Of a stretch of 64,000 nucleotides of DNA, positions 26,497 through 34,636 are shown one piece after another. Each line of letters begins with the position of its first letter. Within the stretch, counting starts at the first letter, position 1. Position numbers and translations under genes: made by a program. The DNA comes from an uncultured Oscillospiraceae bacterium. GTDB taxonomy: Bacteria; Bacillota; Clostridia; Oscillospirales; Oscillospiraceae. The notes below the pieces were generated by a model. That model saw nothing but the letters and a program-made list of their open reading frames with translations. It made no database searches and was not told the DNA's origin. The DNA lies in assembly GCA_944382965.1 (NCBI GenBank), contig CALWOA010000001.1, forward strand, positions 1 to 64,000, in the 5' to 3' direction.

Positions 26497-27042
26497 ATGA
26501 AGAAATGCTATTACTCTCATAAAACCCAGTGGGCGCGTCCCTTAGAGGTTGCACTTGTGATCATTCTAACGCTGCTATGCATTGGCGTCGGTATTGGGAT
26601 ATTCCTGAATTCCCCAGAAGACTGGGGTGCTGTGCTCTTTGTAGGCTTGATTGGAGTTGCCTACTTTATAGTGGGGGTGATTTCAGCATCCTACCTGTTT
26701 GCGACATACACATTGGATTCCGATGGTATCACCGTTTGGTATTTCAATCGATTTCGATTCTTTTATCCCTGGAGCAGCATCACCCAGATTTGCTTGTGTA
26801 CGATAAACAAACACCGCCATGAATATGCGCAAATCGATGTTATTTGGTGCACGGTCGGCGAAATCCGAGGAGGCCCGCTGAAATTGGCCAGCCGATGGAA
26901 CGAATCCGAATACCGTTGTATACGTTCCCGCTCCGTTGTGACAATCGAGTATACGCCGGAGCGATTGACAGAATTCCAGCAATATGTTGACCGGTATATC
27001 CCGGATTACCGCCCGGGTGGTGCGGACGCTGTGGATGACTGA
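26497..27042 (+). CDS. Two-membrane-segment protein with PH-like domain
   Basis: The 181-residue protein has membrane segments at about 19-38 and 47-70, then a soluble beta-rich domain. The domain begins YTLDSDGITVWYFNRF and continues YPWSSITQI, a pattern seen in bacterial PH-like domains (strand, turn at DSDG, then W in the second strand). GAAAGGAAGGG precedes the start. The following gene has the same layout and shares the TLDS and W motifs, so the two are probably diverged duplicates. Function unknown; similar small membrane/PH proteins occur among predicted immunity proteins, which is inference here. Confidence 0.75.
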   Translation: MKKCYYSHKTQWARPLEVALVIILTLLCIGVGIGIFLNSPEDWGAVLFVGLIGVAYFIVGVISASYLFATYTLDSDGITVWYFNRFRFFYPWSSITQICLCTINKHRHEYAQIDVIWCTVGEIRGGPLKLASRWNESEYRCIRSRSVVTIEYTPERLTEFQQYVDRYIPDYRPGGADAVDD

Positions 27043-27091
27043 TTGCTTGTCTTGAACGGATGCTTGATATCTACACTTAAGGAGGGACACC

Positions 27092-27664
27092 ATGAAAATC
27101 GGCCCTTGCAAAGAGACTACTGTGGCAGTTGTGTCTTCGATGTTTCCATTTGCTATATTTGGAATATTTTATAGTGCCTTCGAGATTGGAACCAATTCAG
27201 CCACGCAGGATGCTCTCTTGCTTGCAGTTACAATCGTTGTCTGTGTCCTGTGGGAAGCGGTGAGTGTTAGCGCGATGGTATACTTTGGACGAACCATTAC
27301 TTTGGATTCCGAAGGGTGCTGCTTCTCTTTTCGTGGTTTTGAAAAGAAATACCGTTGGGAAGAATTGGATGTTCAATATTATGAAAACGACCACAGCCAC
27401 AGAACTGGCCGCGAGGCCAGTGGTCCGGGGATCCTCATCAATGTCAAAGGCAGAAAGTATAATCCGAAACGGGCCGCAATGGAGTACTGCTACCGCTTCC
27501 ATCCAATGACCAGTGTGTTTCTGAGTTTTCCGATACCTTGGGATGACCTTGACCCATGGAAACGTTCACCGATGATTCGTGGCTACGTCATCAAGCGGGA
27601 GGAATTGCTTGCCGTTTTGGAAAAACTGGGTCATTGTCCGGAAGTGCCGGATGAAAATAAGTAG
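27092..27664 (+). CDS. Two-membrane-segment protein with PH-like domain, relative of the 26497 gene
   Basis: The 190-residue protein has membrane segments at about 10-28 and 42-65, followed by ITLDSEGCCFSFRGF and KKYRWEELDVQYY. This is the same strand-turn-strand signature as its upstream neighbour. The C-terminal part (RGYVIKREELLAVLEKLG) is helical. AAGGAGGG precedes the start. No named family is recognised with certainty. Confidence 0.75.
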   Translation: MKIGPCKETTVAVVSSMFPFAIFGIFYSAFEIGTNSATQDALLLAVTIVVCVLWEAVSVSAMVYFGRTITLDSEGCCFSFRGFEKKYRWEELDVQYYENDHSHRTGREASGPGILINVKGRKYNPKRAAMEYCYRFHPMTSVFLSFPIPWDDLDPWKRSPMIRGYVIKREELLAVLEKLGHCPEVPDENK

Positions 27665-27797
27665 GGTTTTTCTGCTTGCAAGACGCTGCTTATTCGTGGT
27701 ACTTACGAAAAACATCATGTTTTCAAAAGCAGAGAAAGATGTTCAGATCATCATTTCACAATGAAATCGTTGGAATGTCCCGGGGGAAAAATAATAA

Positions 27798-28385
27798 ATG
27801 GAATTTGATCGCTATGGCAAATTAAATTGGAAAGATTATATCATACCATTCGTGCCCTATGTAGGAGTGATTCTGCTGGGAATCGTACTGATCTTTCTCT
27901 GTGATGAAATCTTTTTGGGGATCGGCGGTATTGTACTCAGTGTAGGGCTTATTTTACAAATCCTCCGCCCATACAGAGAGCATTTTTCTGTAGGTGATCA
28001 TTTGATTCTCGCTCGTGAGGGAAGGCAGAAATATGAGATTCCCATACCACCCAATGTTATTCTCGTCCTTTCGAAAGCAGCCCGTCGTGACATCTGTGTG
28101 CACGCATGCTTCTTAAAGGATAAATATACCGTGTCTATTCTTCACAGTGTTTCGCTGGAAGAAGTGCTGGAAAAGATCCATGAAAGTCGAGGACTGAGAT
28201 ACACAAGTACACATATAAATGACAGTTTTCCTTTTTCTCTCTTATATAGCTTTGTATATCATGAGGATGCTTTCGCACAAATCTTAAAGCAAAGTGAAGC
28301 AATTGTTCTGATTCCAGAATTTCTGGTTGATCGAATTGACCTCTCGGCATTTCAATGTCGTGTATACATAGACAAAAGAGGCTGA
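27798..28385 (+). CDS. Small membrane protein of unknown function
   Basis: The 195-residue protein has two membrane segments (about 13-36 and 38-56) and a C-terminal soluble domain beginning HFSVGDHLILAREGRQ. Its overall plan of two N-terminal segments then a beta-start domain is like the two preceding genes, though sequence likeness is weak. GGGGGAAAA precedes the start. The distal part (residues 125-195) is AT-rich and not recognised. Confidence 0.7.
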   Translation: MEFDRYGKLNWKDYIIPFVPYVGVILLGIVLIFLCDEIFLGIGGIVLSVGLILQILRPYREHFSVGDHLILAREGRQKYEIPIPPNVILVLSKAARRDICVHACFLKDKYTVSILHSVSLEEVLEKIHESRGLRYTSTHINDSFPFSLLYSFVYHEDAFAQILKQSEAIVLIPEFLVDRIDLSAFQCRVYIDKRG

Positions 28386-28411
28386 CTGTGGAGTATGAAG
28401 GAGAAAGACAA

Positions 28412-29386
28412 ATGAAATTGGACATTGAGAAAGTACGAGGCACATATGACATCTTCGCTAATGGGGATGATGTGGTTCTGACTGGGGACAGGTTTCGGTT
28501 GTTCACGCCGGAGGGCAGAGAAACAGCCTGTCGGCGGGACATTCGGAATGCCTGTAAGGCTGTGTTTCTCCCGGAACGCCGGGTGTTGGTTCGGAGGGGA
28601 AACGGCGTATTTCACCTGATTGATCTGCGTGACGGCAGTGATCTTTGGACCGCTCCGGGGCCAAAGCCGGAGTTGAACACCAGTCCCATTACCCTGACGC
28701 CGGATTACGGGTGCGCCTATACATATGATACAATCAAAGGTCAGCTGTGGATCATTCGACTGGATCTGGAATCCCGGGAGACGGACTCTTTTTTGGTTCA
28801 TTACGATGTGGGGGCAACCCAGGACATTCTGTGTGACGAGGAAGGAATCCCCTGCGTCTTGAAAACCCATTTTGAGCAGATTGGGAATCAAACCTACAGC
28901 CAAAACGGCGTGCGGATACAAGACTATGGCATTCTCCATCGGGGCAGTTCTTTTTATTGGAAATGGAAGTGGCAGTTTACGCAGAAGGATCATGCGTCCC
29001 GCTGCTTTTTGGGGCAGCTGGGGAAAATACTTACCACGGATCTCCACGTTTACTGGCCGGACACCGGAGAGATGGAGAACTTGCTGGAAAATGAGAGCCA
29101 GTGGCAGCAGCCTGCAGGCGGACCTATGGAAGGGTGGATTGACCAGACCGGCAGGTACCTGTGCCTGATGTACGAAAAGGGAAACGTGGTGATCGATATG
29201 GAAGAAAAGCACGTGACGGCTCAGTATCGGGCGGAGTATGCCAGGGGATGCCTGGTGGGGAATCAGTATTGGATTTGTCGGGATAAGCAGATTGCACGCC
29301 TTCCATTCCCGGATTATGAACCATGGCCGGAGGACCATTTGATAGGCTTTGAAAGCCTGTACGCCCAGAACCCCCAGTTGTGGTAG
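28412..29386 (+). CDS. Propeller-like protein of unknown function (324 residues)
   Basis: No signal peptide or membrane segment, so probably cytosolic. The sequence is built of short repeated strand segments ending in W, Y or R/L turns (LFTPEGRE, VFHLIDLRDGSDLWTAPG, LWIIRLDLESRE, LCLMYEKGNVVIDM), like a degenerate WD/beta-propeller. AAGGAG precedes ATG 28412; the earlier ATG at 28355 overlaps the previous gene and has no such site. The gene at 31051 encodes a protein of nearly the same length with a comparable pattern, so the two look like distant paralogues. Confidence 0.7.
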   Translation: MKLDIEKVRGTYDIFANGDDVVLTGDRFRLFTPEGRETACRRDIRNACKAVFLPERRVLVRRGNGVFHLIDLRDGSDLWTAPGPKPELNTSPITLTPDYGCAYTYDTIKGQLWIIRLDLESRETDSFLVHYDVGATQDILCDEEGIPCVLKTHFEQIGNQTYSQNGVRIQDYGILHRGSSFYWKWKWQFTQKDHASRCFLGQLGKILTTDLHVYWPDTGEMENLLENESQWQQPAGGPMEGWIDQTGRYLCLMYEKGNVVIDMEEKHVTAQYRAEYARGCLVGNQYWICRDKQIARLPFPDYEPWPEDHLIGFESLYAQNPQLW

Positions 29387-29461
29387 CGGAAACCGGAACA
29401 GGCGCTGATTTCCCATCAAGGGGGAATATATGATATTGCTTGAAAAGGAAGGGGGGATTTT

Positions 29462-29635
29462 ATAAGCCACTACGATATCAATAGCAATCCTGCTTTGGTG
29501 AAGCAAATGCGAGAACAGTATAAAGCAAGTGAAGACAAATTGGGGGAGAATCCTGACAGTGTACTACCGGCTTTTAAGCAAGAACTATTGGATTTGGGAT
29601 TTCAGTCGCTTCCTACGGACAAGACAGATAAATGA
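29462..29635 (+). pseudogene. 57-codon reading frame whose start codon appears lost (ATA)
   Basis: A strong purine-rich site (GGAAGGGGGG, 29447-29456) is followed at normal distance by ATA at 29462, then SHYDINSNPALVKQMREQ and on to a stop at 29635. The stop overlaps the ATG of the next gene. Codon use and the smooth helical sequence look genuine, but no ATG, GTG or TTG lies near the ribosome-binding site. Either ATG has mutated to ATA or the upstream ATG at 29430 is put out of frame by one base in the run of six G. The two pieces (this one and the 73-residue HEAT-like one) may once have been one protein. Confidence 0.45.
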
Positions 29636-29853
29636 TCATTTTGCTTGTTGGAAAATTGAAAGTGGAGGCAGCAATACCCATTTTGATTGATTTGCTGGAA
29701 GAGGAAGATGTGCGATTGCAGGCAATTGTTGCTTTGGGTGATTTCAAGCAGGAATCCTTATGCCCCTATTTTGAACAGTTTGAAAATGCACAGCATTCTG
29801 GCTGGCGGAAGTATGCAAGAATGTGTCTAAAGAAGTTGGATCCACTTAAATGA
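29632..29853 (+). CDS. Short HEAT-repeat-like protein
   Basis: The 73-residue protein has a HEAT-type repeat: VEAAIPILIDLLEEEDVRLQ, then AIVALGDFKQE and a second helix pair to LKKLD. Such a short HEAT protein is unlikely to stand alone. Its ATG overlaps the stop of the preceding frame (ATGA), which suggests translational coupling or an old frameshift within a longer HEAT protein. No ribosome-binding site of its own. Confidence 0.5.
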   Translation: MIILLVGKLKVEAAIPILIDLLEEEDVRLQAIVALGDFKQESLCPYFEQFENAQHSGWRKYARMCLKKLDPLK

Positions 29854-29866
29854 AAGGAAGAAAAAG

Positions 29867-30361
29867 ATGAAGAGAATGAAGCCGATCACAAAAGGAGAAG
29901 CCTGGTTTATTTTGATTGCAGGTCTGATTCTGGGAACTGTTTTTACCGTTGTCATGAGATATGCAAACGTCCCAATTCAGAAGGGGGAAGCAATTCAGGT
30001 GCAGCCCACGTTTTCTGACTATGTTGTACAGGAACGAAATGGACGGGTTCAGGAAGTGCTTCTGCGTTTCACTGATTATGAGCAGCTATCCATTGACGGT
30101 TCCTGTGTAAACGATGCGCTGTTGGAGAAACTCTCCACTATCGCCCCGGGAACCAAGTTGTCCCTGCTGGTACATCCCAATGCGTCTACCATTCTGGATA
30201 TGCAGGTAGGGAATGATCCCTTGCTGAGCTTTGAACAGACGACACAAAAACTTTCCGATGAAGCAAGTGGATTCTTTTTTCTCGGGTTGTTCTGTTATGC
30301 CGGTGCAATCCGGGGACTTGTGGGGCTTCTTGCAAAACAGAAAAAGGGCGGTTTTGAATAA
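29867..30361 (+). CDS. Small membrane protein of unknown function
   Basis: The 164-residue protein has a membrane segment at about 12-31, an external beta-rich domain of about 100 residues (VQPTFSDYVVQERNGRVQEV, LSIDGSCVND, TKLSLLVHPNA) and a second membrane segment at about 136-155. GAAAGGAAG precedes the start. No family recognised. The plan (two segments flanking one extracytoplasmic domain) differs from the PH-like pair to the left. Confidence 0.7.
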   Translation: MKRMKPITKGEAWFILIAGLILGTVFTVVMRYANVPIQKGEAIQVQPTFSDYVVQERNGRVQEVLLRFTDYEQLSIDGSCVNDALLEKLSTIAPGTKLSLLVHPNASTILDMQVGNDPLLSFEQTTQKLSDEASGFFFLGLFCYAGAIRGLVGLLAKQKKGGFE

Positions 30362-30466
30362 GTCTGCACAGAGTTACGCAGAGTTTGCCAGGGGGAGAAA
30401 CGATTCCCTGCGAAAGCAGATAGTGGCTGCTTATCCAATCAAACGATGAATGTGGAGGCCGGCAAT

Positions 30467-30979
30467 ATGACTTTTTTATGGCACAAATACTGTGGGCAAA
30501 TTCTTTGTGATGCCTCGGTATCCGATGCAAAGCAATACCTGCTGAATGGGGTGAAATTAAACGGCTGCACTCCATGCACCGTGACCTTCGAATCGGAAAA
30601 TTCAAACTGCTTTACCCTGAAGCCAAAGCCTCAGAACTTCTTGGCACGAAACGCTTTTGCCCCGGTTATACAGTTGGAATTTCAACAATTGGAGGGAGGA
30701 TGCCGGATCCAGATGGTATTTTCTCTGCCTAAAGCAGTTGCATATTTCTTAAACTGCTATTGTGGCATTTTGCTTGCTGTAAATGTTTACATGTTGGCCT
30801 TGCTGGTTTGTGGAGCGGATGGAGCCCTGCCAGGATTGGTCGTCACAGTAGGGATGCTGTTGCTTGCCGTGCTTCTGGCAAAGGTATCCTATTTTTGGTC
30901 AACAAAACGGATGTTCTGGGAACTTGCTTCCTTGTTCCCACCCGGTGTGATCCGGGCAAGATCCAAAGTTTCTCTGTGA
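30467..30979 (+). CDS. Small membrane protein of unknown function
   Basis: The 170-residue protein has an N-terminal soluble domain of about 90 residues, then two membrane segments (around 95-115 and 120-142) and a short tail. The start at 30467 has GGAGG 8 bases ahead; the ATG at 30446 lies before that site and was rejected. No family is recognised. The order (soluble domain first, membrane hairpin last) is the reverse of the 26.5-28.4 kb proteins. Confidence 0.65.
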   Translation: MTFLWHKYCGQILCDASVSDAKQYLLNGVKLNGCTPCTVTFESENSNCFTLKPKPQNFLARNAFAPVIQLEFQQLEGGCRIQMVFSLPKAVAYFLNCYCGILLAVNVYMLALLVCGADGALPGLVVTVGMLLLAVLLAKVSYFWSTKRMFWELASLFPPGVIRARSKVSL

Positions 30980-31050
30980 CCTGCGTGCTGTACGAAATTT
31001 CGTGGATGCTGCTTGGGCATCTGTAAGGATGGAAAGCATGGTGATTGAGA

Positions 31051-32019
31051 ATGCAAATACTGAATAAGAGGTGGGATTGCAGAACAATTGCCCACAACGC
31101 CCGATATCTTGCCACAATCGGAACGGGTGTAACTATATGGAACCGGGAATCCCTGGAGCAAATCCATCATTTTACGGGTATTCGATGGATTCACGACGGT
31201 GTTTTTGTGAATGAGGATGTGCTGATGATCTATACCGGCGAGCAGAAATTCTATTTTCTCAGCATCCAGGAAAAGCGGATTCTCTGGGCTGCCCCTCGTC
31301 CTAAGGAACTTGCCACATCCGGAGACATGCACTGTTGCCGTATCCCTGGCACGGAGAAAGTTGCCTGTGTTGCCAGAGGAAAAAAATCTTTGAATGATCT
31401 ATTCTTCCTTTGCATCGATTGGATCAACCGAGAAATTTCCTTGCATAGGATACCAGACTGCTACCGTGTGATATCGAGTATTGTTTGGACCCAGGAATTG
31501 GGATTGACTTTTCTATCCTATCAGGCAAAAGGGGATAATATGTCGCATGTTCACCGAATTTTTCAGGTGACAGAAATAGGAACATTTTCCATTCTGCTTG
31601 ATGGCGAAGATTCTCAAATCGTCAGGGCATATTCCGGCAATTATTTATTTATGTCAGACAAAAATGAGTTGGAACCCAAAATGTATGTCTACGCTTTGGA
31701 ACAATCTGCCGATGCAGATCATCTGAAGCTAGGCATTCCAAAACCGCTTCCCCTTCCTACAATCCGGATGAATGGGCCTGTAGGAATCAACAGGCGGCGC
31801 ATTTTACCGTATATTCAGTGGATCGATGAGAAATCCGGCCTGTTGACCATCTGCCATACTGCGGAGTGGATTGGCATCTGTGATTTTCGGAACCAAAAGC
31901 TGATACAAGAATATCCCCATAGCTCTGTGTACTATGGTAAAATTCTGGACGACAACCTGCTTCTGGGCTGCGCTCCCGGTTTCTCGGTGGTTCCTTTGGG
32001 ACTGAAAGCTCCTGAATAG
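31051..32019 (+). CDS. Propeller-like protein of unknown function (322 residues)
   Basis: Soluble, with no signal peptide. Repeated short strand segments (YLATIGTGVTIWNRESLEQI, DVLMIYTGEQKFYFLSIQEK, GLLTICHTAEWIGICDF) give a degenerate propeller pattern. The N-terminal 80 residues follow the same rhythm as the 28412 protein, both ending that section with LWxAPxPK. The ATG at 31051 is preferred; TTG at 31045 would add two residues. A weak AAGGATGG lies upstream. Confidence 0.65.
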   Translation: MQILNKRWDCRTIAHNARYLATIGTGVTIWNRESLEQIHHFTGIRWIHDGVFVNEDVLMIYTGEQKFYFLSIQEKRILWAAPRPKELATSGDMHCCRIPGTEKVACVARGKKSLNDLFFLCIDWINREISLHRIPDCYRVISSIVWTQELGLTFLSYQAKGDNMSHVHRIFQVTEIGTFSILLDGEDSQIVRAYSGNYLFMSDKNELEPKMYVYALEQSADADHLKLGIPKPLPLPTIRMNGPVGINRRRILPYIQWIDEKSGLLTICHTAEWIGICDFRNQKLIQEYPHSSVYYGKILDDNLLLGCAPGFSVVPLGLKAPE

Positions 32020-32258
32020 CAGATGAAAAATAAATGCGTACTTACCAATGACCGATAACACCAAGCCACCAAGGGACGGTTTGTGGCAATGAAGACAGCG
32101 CCCATTATCATCACTTTCCATCCGTGAAAGAACTGCTGGATACTGCTCTTGCACATAGAAGCATACGCCAACTCTGGGATGGTTTGGAAATGTAATCCCA
32201 GATCAGAAGTTCATCGAAAGGCGAACTCCCACTCCGTATAGAAAAGGGAGGAAAACAG
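32020..32258 (+). other. Gap with a short reading frame lacking a start
   Basis: About 240 bases without a supported gene. One frame is open from about 32052 to a stop near 32192 and ends in VKELLDTALAHRS then IRQLWDGLEM, which looks protein-like. It has no start codon or ribosome-binding site and could be the tail of a decayed gene. Confidence 0.35.
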
Positions 32259-32744
32259 ATGTTGATTCCGACGACCTTTGCGTCGAATTTTCAGTGTACA
32301 CAGCAAAAAAACGGCAGCCGGGAAAACACGACTGCAGGAGATTTAATCTGCTGCGGAAAGCAGCGATTTGCACTGGAATATGAGGGAGAAATCAAATACA
32401 ACTTGTGGGGGACAACCTACCTGTTATCCCAAAACGGGCGGGTGGCGCTGACCGCCCGCTGCAAAGAATGCGGCAGGAATATCCTTGTTTTTGACAATGC
32501 ATCTATGGGATATGATCGGCAAAGCGAAACTGCGAAACCGGGCTGTGGAAACCCGATGCGATGTCGTAGATGCGGGGAAAATAACTTTTTTGTTTCGATT
32601 TGCCTGGAATATCCTGACGATCAGGACTTGCAGGACCTTGACACTCCAGACACTGGCAATGCGTTTACCTGGATAAGGGTTACGCTGAAATGCAATAATT
32701 GCGGGAAAAAGCACAGCAAAGTTCTTGATTATGAAACCGGTTAA
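32259..32744 (+). CDS. Small zinc-ribbon-like protein
   Basis: The 161-residue protein has three CxxC pairs in order: CKEC in RCKECGRN (about residues 68-71), CRRC in MRCRRCGENN (about 101-104) and CNNC in LKCNNCGKKH (about 144-147), typical of one or two zinc ribbons. GGGAGGAAAA precedes the start. There is no membrane segment and no named family. Its place among small membrane and propeller-like genes suggests membership in the same accessory set. Confidence 0.7.
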   Translation: MLIPTTFASNFQCTQQKNGSRENTTAGDLICCGKQRFALEYEGEIKYNLWGTTYLLSQNGRVALTARCKECGRNILVFDNASMGYDRQSETAKPGCGNPMRCRRCGENNFFVSICLEYPDDQDLQDLDTPDTGNAFTWIRVTLKCNNCGKKHSKVLDYETG

Positions 32745-32852
32745 AATGAATGCAATACAATGGGGAGAATGAGGTTGAATGGTTCGAATGTTTCTGTCTC
32801 CTCACACTTTCAACAGGTACAATTAGTACCGGAATTTATGAAAGGTTAAGAT

Positions 32853-33359
32853 ATGAGAAAAACTAAGGTTGATTGCTTTCGTTATAAGAGACATTATGAT
32901 GTTTGTGTTAGCAATGTGTCTTTTTCAACGGATGGATTGCTATCGATATTAGATGTTTTTCCAAACAAAAGGATAATTATTCTGATAGAAACAGATGCAA
33001 AATACGTCCAAACATTATCATCAATAGGCAAAAGCATAGGAATGGCAGAGGTAATATCTCATTCTCCTGTGCCAAGATTTTCGGTGGCTTGCAGCAAAAT
33101 GGAGCTGCGTTGTTTGCTGAGCCAAGTGAACATGGATGATTTGGAAGGGATGTTTATAGCCAGTGTAAACAATGACATTATACCAGATGAAGTCATCTGT
33201 TCCTTAGACCATATAGCAAGCTCTATGGTAAAAGATGGGATATCAGATATATCGATCTCTATTCATTTTCCTGAAAATGAAATGGTAATATCTTTGTCTA
33301 AGGAAAAATATGAAGTGATGCCATTTAAAGATAAAATTTGTAGCATTTTTGGGAATTAG
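32853..33359 (+). CDS. Protein of unknown function, AT-rich gene
   Basis: The 168-residue soluble protein has alternating helix and strand predicted by eye (IIILIETDAKYVQTLSSIG, then a FIASVNNDIIP strand and EVICSLDHIASS helix). The gene is distinctly AT-rich compared with flanking housekeeping genes, which points to recent acquisition. GAAAGG precedes the start. A 9-bp inverted repeat (GCAAGTGCC, 33375-33383, with GGCACTTGC, 33398-33406) follows but lacks a T run. Confidence 0.65.
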   Translation: MRKTKVDCFRYKRHYDVCVSNVSFSTDGLLSILDVFPNKRIIILIETDAKYVQTLSSIGKSIGMAEVISHSPVPRFSVACSKMELRCLLSQVNMDDLEGMFIASVNNDIIPDEVICSLDHIASSMVKDGISDISISIHFPENEMVISLSKEKYEVMPFKDKICSIFGN

Positions 33360-33489
33360 AATACCATGAAAACAGCAAGTGCCAGTGATCACCTATCGGC
33401 ACTTGCCGGGAAGATGGGGAAGGCTTGGAAGGAACGTTAATCAAAAAACGATTTGATGTCCTTAAGTGCGCATCAATATGGAGAAGATG

Positions 33490-33942
33490 ATGACAGATTA
33501 TATTTCAATGGAAAAGATTTGGCAGGATGTTTTTTGTTATCAGGTAAAAATCACCTGTGCATCCAGTTGCGTTGTGGCAACGAACGAGTTCTATACATCA
33601 GATGATAGCATTGATGACTTATTTAATGGATTAAATAATTTTATTATAGGTAAGACGAAAGAATTTTTATGGGAAAACGGTGAAAAAGGAGATCATTCCA
33701 CCGCGTGCATAACATTAAAATTTATACACAAAGATAAGTTGGGACATATTTTGATAGAAGTATATATGGAATTGGATGATGGGGGGAGTTACAGTAGTCA
33801 CAATTGCTGTTTTTATCTCAATACGGAGCTAGGATTGCTGGAAGAATTTTGTAAAAAACTCCCAACGCTCAAGCTAGAATTATTAGGAATAGAAGTTGTT
33901 TTAAACGAAAACGTTATTTGTGGAAGGGATCATGACTTATGA
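33490..33942 (+). CDS. Small soluble protein of unknown function, coupled to a membrane protein
   Basis: 150 residues from ATG 33490, which has GGAG 6 bases ahead; further in-frame starts lie at 33466, 33478 and 33487. The sequence has a strand-rich centre (CITLKFIHKDKLGHILIEVY, then MELDDGGSYSSHNC) of the kind seen in small immunity proteins, but no named family can be given. The stop overlaps the ATG of the next gene (ATGA), so the two are translationally coupled, as antagonist/anchor pairs often are. AT-rich. Confidence 0.65.
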   Translation: MTDYISMEKIWQDVFCYQVKITCASSCVVATNEFYTSDDSIDDLFNGLNNFIIGKTKEFLWENGEKGDHSTACITLKFIHKDKLGHILIEVYMELDDGGSYSSHNCCFYLNTELGLLEEFCKKLPTLKLELLGIEVVLNENVICGRDHDL

Positions 33943-34361
33943 ACCCAGTCAGTGACAAAATTGTGTTTTGGCTTTTATGTATTCCATTTTTTTCCTTGTC
34001 CATTCCGCGAATGGCGATCCTGGATATCTATGTACAAGGGAAAAGCAGGACATTTCTAAAAAAGCACAAGCATGATATTTCTTTTGCCAAGAAATTTTTG
34101 CTAATCGGATATGTCAGCCACTGCAAACAATACATCGGCCATGCAAAAGTATTCACATATTACTTCCTATTTGGATTTGCACTTGAAGTACTATGCCTTC
34201 TTTTCTGGCTGATTTCCGGTCCGCTTCCTTCTGTACAACTGGTATTGGAATATTTTGTAAAAATAAAAGCATACTTGTATGATATTCCGATATTCCTAAT
34301 TTTTATGATAACAACCAAATTGGGGAAAGATAAAAAAGTTACTTGGAGATGGCTGGAATGA
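33939..34361 (+). CDS. Membrane protein of unknown function, paralogue of the 26050 gene
   Basis: 140 residues, exactly the length of the 26050 product and similar throughout: GKSRTFLKKHKHDI, LLIGYVSHCKQYI, CLLFWLISG, KAYLYDIP, and C-terminal VTWRW. Three membrane segments. It overlaps the previous gene by 4 bases. The two copies lie 7.9 kb apart at the two ends of the unknown-gene run. Confidence 0.78.
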   Translation: MNPVSDKIVFWLLCIPFFSLSIPRMAILDIYVQGKSRTFLKKHKHDISFAKKFLLIGYVSHCKQYIGHAKVFTYYFLFGFALEVLCLLFWLISGPLPSVQLVLEYFVKIKAYLYDIPIFLIFMITTKLGKDKKVTWRWLE

Positions 34362-34460
34362 ACACTTTCATAAGGCAATCTCCCATAATGCCAACCGATT
34401 TCAGGTCCAGACGGCGGTCAGGATGGAAGATTTCCTGTCAAAGATAGGTTACCCAGGTCG

Positions 34461-34548
34461 AAGAAAAATGCTGGACAGGGCTGCTGCCCTGTCCAGCTGA
34501 TGCATTTTACTCCCAATTCCAGTTTGGGTCAGAATCTGGGTCAAAGAT
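34461..34548 (+). repeat. Intergenic hairpin repeat, copy 1
   Basis: Contains the stem GCTGGACAGGG / CCCTGTCCAGC (34470-34480 with 34487-34497), then a conserved tail CCAATTCCAGTTTGGGTC and AATCTGGGTCAAAG. Copy 2 at 37201-37292 matches most of the 88 bases with the same order. The upstream 100 bases (34362-34460) hold no gene. Confidence 0.7.
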
Positions 34549-34636
34549 TTACCGCAGTCTGTCAATTGACGGGAAATTCGGAAGGGGATAATCCAAAATC
34601 TGTATCACGTTACACAAAGATATACAAAGCCATCAC

